Shown in pieces: positions 8,703-12,708 of a DNA stretch of 12,708 nt (its first letter is position 1; each line of letters opens with the position of its first letter). Position numbers and translations under genes: made by a program. The stretch covers positions 1 to 12,708 of the forward strand of contig LSSN01001891.1 of NCBI GenBank assembly GCA_001970855.1, written 5' to 3'. Source of the DNA: Smittium culicis (Eukaryota > Kickxellomycota > Harpellomycetes > Harpellales > Legeriomycetaceae). Below the pieces are notes generated by a model. That model did not search any database and was not told the DNA's origin. It saw nothing but the letters and a program-made list of their open reading frames with translations.

Positions 8703-9018
8703 GCACTCTAAGTGACTATAATTTTTCATACTCGTTGTATTTAGATTAGAATTCATTATTTCTATCCAGAATTGCATTGTAGTGATTTAGAGTTTATACT
8801 TTAATTTTATTATTAGTCTGAAGTTTAATTTTTTTGTCTTTCAAATTTTAAGTTGCTAAAATCTTTTTTTGGCTTTTACAATTTCATGCACAACTATCAT
8901 TTGTTCTCTCCACTTTTAAACGTAGCAGAGCTAGATTTAATTTAGCAAAAAAAAAAAAAATAGAGAAAAATTTATTTATTGATTGCATAAAAAATTTACC
9001 ATCTAAATTTATACGTTA
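8703..9018. other. Tail-to-tail 3' spacer between SPB4 and CTC1-like genes
   Basis: These 316 bases between two convergent stop codons are A+T-rich and contain no reading frame of note. An A14 run lies at 8947-8960. They must hold both 3' untranslated regions and poly(A) sites. A clear AATAAA-type hexamer is visible only for the minus-strand gene; none is seen for SPB4, whose likely 3' signals are T-rich stretches such as 8800-8840. Confidence 0.75.
8971..8980 (-). terminator. Candidate polyadenylation signal for the CTC1-like gene
   Basis: On the minus strand this reads AATAAATAAA, two overlapping canonical AATAAA hexamers, about 40 bases past the TAA stop (9021-9019). A T14 run follows about 10 bases further on, at 8960-8947 in the minus-strand direction. 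Position and order fit a 3' end-processing signal, but A/T-rich DNA makes AATAAA common. Confidence 0.4.
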
Positions 9019-12000
9019 TTATTTATGAGCCTTTTTATAGTTTAGAATGAGTCTAGATAGCGTAACATGATCAACCCGATCTACTCTGGAAATATCCACA
9101 TAAAGAGGAATATCGTTGTAAATTTTTTTCAGGAAGGATAAGTACATTAATAGTATTTCAGAAAATCCCGAATTACAATCATCATAATCTGAGCCATTTT
9201 CTTCACAGCTTTTCGCAGCATTTCCAGCGCTGGTCGAGGATTTTTTTCTCAATTCTAGAAATTTTTTTCCAAAAGATGTTATTATAGACACGTCTTCCGA
9301 AATGAAGATTCGCAAGGCTTTCCAGTATTCACTCAGAATTGATAAGCTTTCACTTGCTGGCTGTAAAAATAATGGCACTGACAGAGTTAAAAGGAATCTT
9401 GATTGGTGTAAAGTATAATTTTCAGTTGTATTGATAAAAAAATTAAGGATGTTTATCAAAATAAAATCAATATTCGATTTTGGTTGCGAGCTTTGTAAAA
9501 ATAACTGATTAACAATATATTCCAGAGAAGAATCACTTGAAGAAATAAGTCTAAGAGTTTTTGTTGCTGGATGGTATATTAATTTGGAAAACATTTTAGA
9601 TTCTATTATATAACTAATTATCATTTCCCATTTGTTAGTATCAAAAAGTAAGAGCTTAGACACGTTTTCAAAACCATAGATGCTTGCAGAAAAACTTACT
9701 GCACCAACAACAGCTGAAAGATTTGACTTAACAGATGCTTTTATTATAGGGAAGTTTATGGAAAAGTAACCCGCGAGAGTATCTTTTGAAGGATTATCGC
9801 CATCAAGGGTATGGTTATCTGCATAAAATTCATCGATAAAGCAAATGCACTCAAGAGAGAACAATAAATTAAAGCATTTTGGACATGAAAATTCTAGTTC
9901 TATTAAATGTATATTATCAATTTGCGCAAGTAATTTTGTTTCATGGATCGAGTTTTTCGGGATTTGGGATGATAAAATGTCAAAATGATTGCAAAAAATA
10001 CTAAAATAGCTGAGTTTTGATTTCGATAATGCGAAAGCAGAGTCAAATTCTTGTTGAGAAATTTTATAAGTTTTTCTTAAATTGGGCAAAGCGATTTTTT
10101 GATAATTTAGTGCCACCGATAGTTCGCTTTTTGAAGCGTTAGAAAATAAGCCCAAAGATTTTGGATATCGAACAATTGATACCTTAGTTAAGGCTGAAGC
10201 GCTAAAATAAATTTTTTTGTTTGATGTAGCAGAAGATTTAATGGTTACATTTTCTAACGAAATTACTGAGCCATATATTAAACCAATATATTTCTTAATT
10301 AAAAAAAAGTCAATATAAATATTAGCAGTGTAAGCTGGATCTAGTTCGCTAGATATGGTAAGCTTGACAGAATCTTCGTCGAAATTTGAGTTTAGCAGGT
10401 GGCCCTTTTTGCTAACAGAGTATGAAAGTTGAGAATTATTGGAGATATTTTCGTTAAAAAGTGTAATACTTTCTAAAACGCCGCTTATTGAAACAATGTC
10501 ATTTAGTTTGTATCCAAAGCAAATAGAATCTACCTGGTTTACATTGTTTTTAGACTGGATTTTATCTTGCTCAAAAAACTTTTTAAAAGAAATTAAAATA
10601 TCCTCAACTGTAGAGCCATTATTTGAGTCTAGATAAAAGCTCTTTGAGGCAGTGGATAGTATCGAGTTGTCAATATTAGAATATTTTAGAAAACTGCTTG
10701 AGCTATTTACTGAAAATGAATGTTTTAAAAATGAGTCAGAGTCCAAAAGCAGACAAAGTCCATTATGTTTTATATCGGGTTTAAGGTTATTGTCGATCTT
10801 ATAAACTTTGTCAATCATAACTAATCCTGAATCATCTAAAATTTGGATCAGAGATATATTAGTTTTTGGTATAACCTTTATATTCTTTTTGTGCAATTTA
10901 GCCAAATACGCTACATTTTTTTGATAATACTCAAGTTTGTAGGAAACTGATTTGATAATAAGAGCCTTTTTCAAGTCGGATAGCTTTCCTGGAGATAAGC
11001 TATTTGGAGTGATCTTGTCTTGGGGTATGAATTCAGAAGAGTATGCCATAAAACTAATATTGTTAGTGGATTTGTTTATTATTAGATCTCCCAGTTCAAC
11101 ATTTGCTGCATTTTCGCTAGAAGGGGATATAGGAACTATGTAAACATAAATATAAGAATCTGTATCTTTAAAGCTATTTGGTGCTTTAGGAGATGGCACA
11201 CTTTGGCTAAAAAGACTAGATGACGAATTGTATTTGATTAGTTTTGATGAGTGAAATTTAGCAACAATAAATAGATCAAAATTTTGAAAATTTTCATTTT
11301 GGGGCGTTTTATTAATATTCGACGGATTAGAAGCGATATAATAGGTGTCCCAAAGCCAAAGATGGCCCAACATTTGGCGAGTAGTATAAATATCATTGTG
11401 GAAGAAGTATGAGCTGCATATGCAATTCATTCGAGAATTGCCAATATTTCCAGATGAATCATAGGTATTTTTATTATTTCGTTTATTGCTTTTACAGACG
11501 TTACATAGGTTTGAACCAACATCAAAACTGTTAAATGTCTGTACAATCAAAATAGGAATTTTAGACGATGAGTCGCATAAAAAAGTGTTTCCATTATCAT
11601 CTATAGATAAAATTCCGCAAATAGGGATATTTCGAAGGCCAAATTCATAATTCGCTTTAAAATATGTTAAGCTAGGTGGATATATTGCTGTTTCTAAAAG
11701 AGTACTTGGAGAGTTCAAAAATATGCATTTTTCGTGGTAATTAGTGTTGCTATTTTTTACAATTATTTCAAAATTCGACAATATATAGTTCCATATATTT
11801 AAGTTTAATTCTGAAATATAAAAGAGATTATGGTTAGTTATATATTTAGGCAGGCAGTTGAGATTTTCTACAGTATTGGGGCTGACATAGCTCTCAATAT
11901 TTAATTTATGATTAAATATATTCTGTTTAGAATAGTTTTTAATGAGGCTACTTTGAAGATTAGATATCTTATTCAGGCTTAAGACTAATGAAATCATAGA

Positions 12001-12708
12001 TGATATAGTATCACAGGTAAATTCAATTTTATGGCATGGTATCTGTAGCGAAAAATCAGATCCAAATTTTACAGATAATTTCAAACACATTTCTATAGCT
12101 AGAAACAAAATTCTTTGGTCACAGATTTTAATTGACTTTAATAAGTTAAATATGCTCGAGGTAACCTTATTGCTCGGGAGATTAAATGGAATTGGTGAGT
12201 ATGCTTGTTCATTTGTTTGGCCCAAGACATCAACGGTAGTTTTTTCTCCTCCTAATAATATAAAAGAATTTTCTATCTTATTTTTATACTGCGATAAAAT
12301 TTTCCAGCTGTAAATAAATTGAGGGCGATAATCATTAGATGAATCTGGTAAGTGCCAAGTGTAAACTGAAACGTTATTAACTCTAATTGTAGTATGTTCG
12401 CGTATTGGAATCCAAGGGTTAAAAGATTCACAAAGTCCGATTAATAAATAAATATTATCATCAATCAAAAAAAAGCCAATTTTCGAATCAATTATTTTTG
12501 TAACCCTTCCGGTAAAGAAAATCAACTGGTTATCTTTTGATGCATTTTGAATTAAATTTATTGCATTGTGATCATTATAACAGTCTAATATGTCATTTGA
12601 GCTAAAACTAGAGTTAATACTAGAGTAAGTGATTTCATTGAAGTAGGTATTATTTTGATTTTTAGAAGGGCTAAATAAATTGGCCCGAGGTGAATAATTA
12701 TTTGGAGA
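9019..12708 (-). CDS. CTC1: CST telomere complex subunit CTC1-like protein (5' end beyond window)
   Basis: One intron-free frame runs from the window edge to TAA (9021-9019), at least 1229 residues; residue numbers count from 12708. No start codon is assigned: the frame is still open at the edge, and the TTG at 12525 is an internal Leu. CTC1, with STN1 and TEN1, binds single-stranded telomeric DNA and recruits polymerase alpha-primase for C-strand fill-in. Recognition rests on OB-fold blocks in the same order as in human CTC1, from memory: N-terminal OB start (NQLIFFTGRVTKI, from 60); central block (ICGILSIDDNGNTFLCDSS, 363-381) followed by LGHLWLWD (447-454); C-terminal OB (VKLTISSELD from 781, GLIYGSVISLENV at 809-821, KIYFSASALTKV at 832-843); last OB with a zinc-ribbon-like CPKC...CIC (Cys 942, 945, 954, 956); and NKWEMIISYI (1025-1034). 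The protein is Ser/Asn/Ile/Lys-rich, with a Ser-rich loop near 492-508. Human CTC1 is about 1217 residues, so probably only an N-terminal segment is missing. Alternative: another RPA-like multi-OB protein, less likely. Confidence 0.8.
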   Translation of the reverse strand, partial: SPNNYSPRANLFSPSKNQNNTYFNEITYSSINSSFSSNDILDCYNDHNAINLIQNASKDNQLIFFTGRVTKIIDSKIGFFLIDDNIYLLIGLCESFNPWIPIREHTTIRVNNVSVYTWHLPDSSNDYRPQFIYSWKILSQYKNKIENSFILLGGEKTTVDVLGQTNEQAYSPIPFNLPSNKVTSSIFNLLKSIKICDQRILFLAIEMCLKLSVKFGSDFSLQIPCHKIEFTCDTISSMISLVLSLNKISNLQSSLIKNYSKQNIFNHKLNIESYVSPNTVENLNCLPKYITNHNLFYISELNLNIWNYILSNFEIIVKNSNTNYHEKCIFLNSPSTLLETAIYPPSLTYFKANYEFGLRNIPICGILSIDDNGNTFLCDSSSKIPILIVQTFNSFDVGSNLCNVCKSNKRNNKNTYDSSGNIGNSRMNCICSSYFFHNDIYTTRQMLGHLWLWDTYYIASNPSNINKTPQNENFQNFDLFIVAKFHSSKLIKYNSSSSLFSQSVPSPKAPNSFKDTDSYIYVYIVPISPSSENAANVELGDLIINKSTNNISFMAYSSEFIPQDKITPNSLSPGKLSDLKKALIIKSVSYKLEYYQKNVAYLAKLHKKNIKVIPKTNISLIQILDDSGLVMIDKVYKIDNNLKPDIKHNGLCLLLDSDSFLKHSFSVNSSSSFLKYSNIDNSILSTASKSFYLDSNNGSTVEDILISFKKFFEQDKIQSKNNVNQVDSICFGYKLNDIVSISGVLESITLFNENISNNSQLSYSVSKKGHLLNSNFDEDSVKLTISSELDPAYTANIYIDFFLIKKYIGLIYGSVISLENVTIKSSATSNKKIYFSASALTKVSIVRYPKSLGLFSNASKSELSVALNYQKIALPNLRKTYKISQQEFDSAFALSKSKLSYFSIFCNHFDILSSQIPKNSIHETKLLAQIDNIHLIELEFSCPKCFNLLFSLECICFIDEFYADNHTLDGDNPSKDTLAGYFSINFPIIKASVKSNLSAVVGAVSFSASIYGFENVSKLLLFDTNKWEMIISYIIESKMFSKLIYHPATKTLRLISSSDSSLEYIVNQLFLQSSQPKSNIDFILINILNFFINTTENYTLHQSRFLLTLSVPLFLQPASESLSILSEYWKALRIFISEDVSIITSFGKKFLELRKKSSTSAGNAAKSCEENGSDYDDCNSGFSEILLMYLSFLKKIYNDIPLYVDISRVDRVDHVTLSRLILNYKKAHK

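Noticed and set aside
10439..11143. Two plus-strand frames of 63-65 codons (10439-10636, 10952-11143)
   Set aside because: Both lie inside the CTC1-like gene on the opposite strand and show no family features.
12523..12525. TTG as the start codon of the CTC1-like protein
   Set aside because: The frame is open upstream to the window edge with protein-like sequence, and non-ATG starts are unusual in eukaryotic nuclear genes.

Overview
The window looks like nuclear DNA from a eukaryote with a very A+T-rich genome. One gene is interrupted by six short GT-AG introns (68-127 bp), the non-coding DNA is by eye roughly four-fifths A+T, and there is a long perfect microsatellite. The style (short introns, Ser/Asn/Lys-rich proteins, a fungal-looking Spb4 C-terminus) fits an A+T-rich early-diverging fungus, for example a Harpellales/Kickxellomycotina-like lineage. 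A protist with a similar genome is not excluded. The assignment is inference and I hold it loosely.

Layout. Positions 1-5903 hold no gene I can support: A+T-rich spacer with small hairpins, a nested inverted-repeat patch (4096-4271), an isolated G+C-richer island (3680-3733) and an uninterrupted 62-copy AAAAGT hexanucleotide array (4519-4890). Positions 5904-8702 (+) are a complete seven-exon gene for a DEAD-box RNA helicase of the SPB4/DDX55 family, 740 residues when spliced. Positions 8703-9018 are a 316-bp tail-to-tail spacer. Positions 9019-12708 (-) are one uninterrupted reading frame of at least 1229 codons. It matches the telomere CST-complex large subunit CTC1 in several conserved blocks that occur in the right order. 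Its frame is still open at the window edge, so its start lies beyond 12708.

The two genes converge and share no promoter. Their jobs differ: 60S ribosome assembly in the nucleolus (SPB4), and telomere C-strand fill-in with DNA polymerase alpha-primase (CTC1). Nothing in the window suggests an operon-like or defence-type system. The most interesting items are a vertebrate/plant-style CTC1 in what may be a fungus, an additional CxxC...CxC cluster in its middle, and the perfect hexanucleotide array. Comparisons with human DDX55 and CTC1 are from memory; no alignment or search was run.
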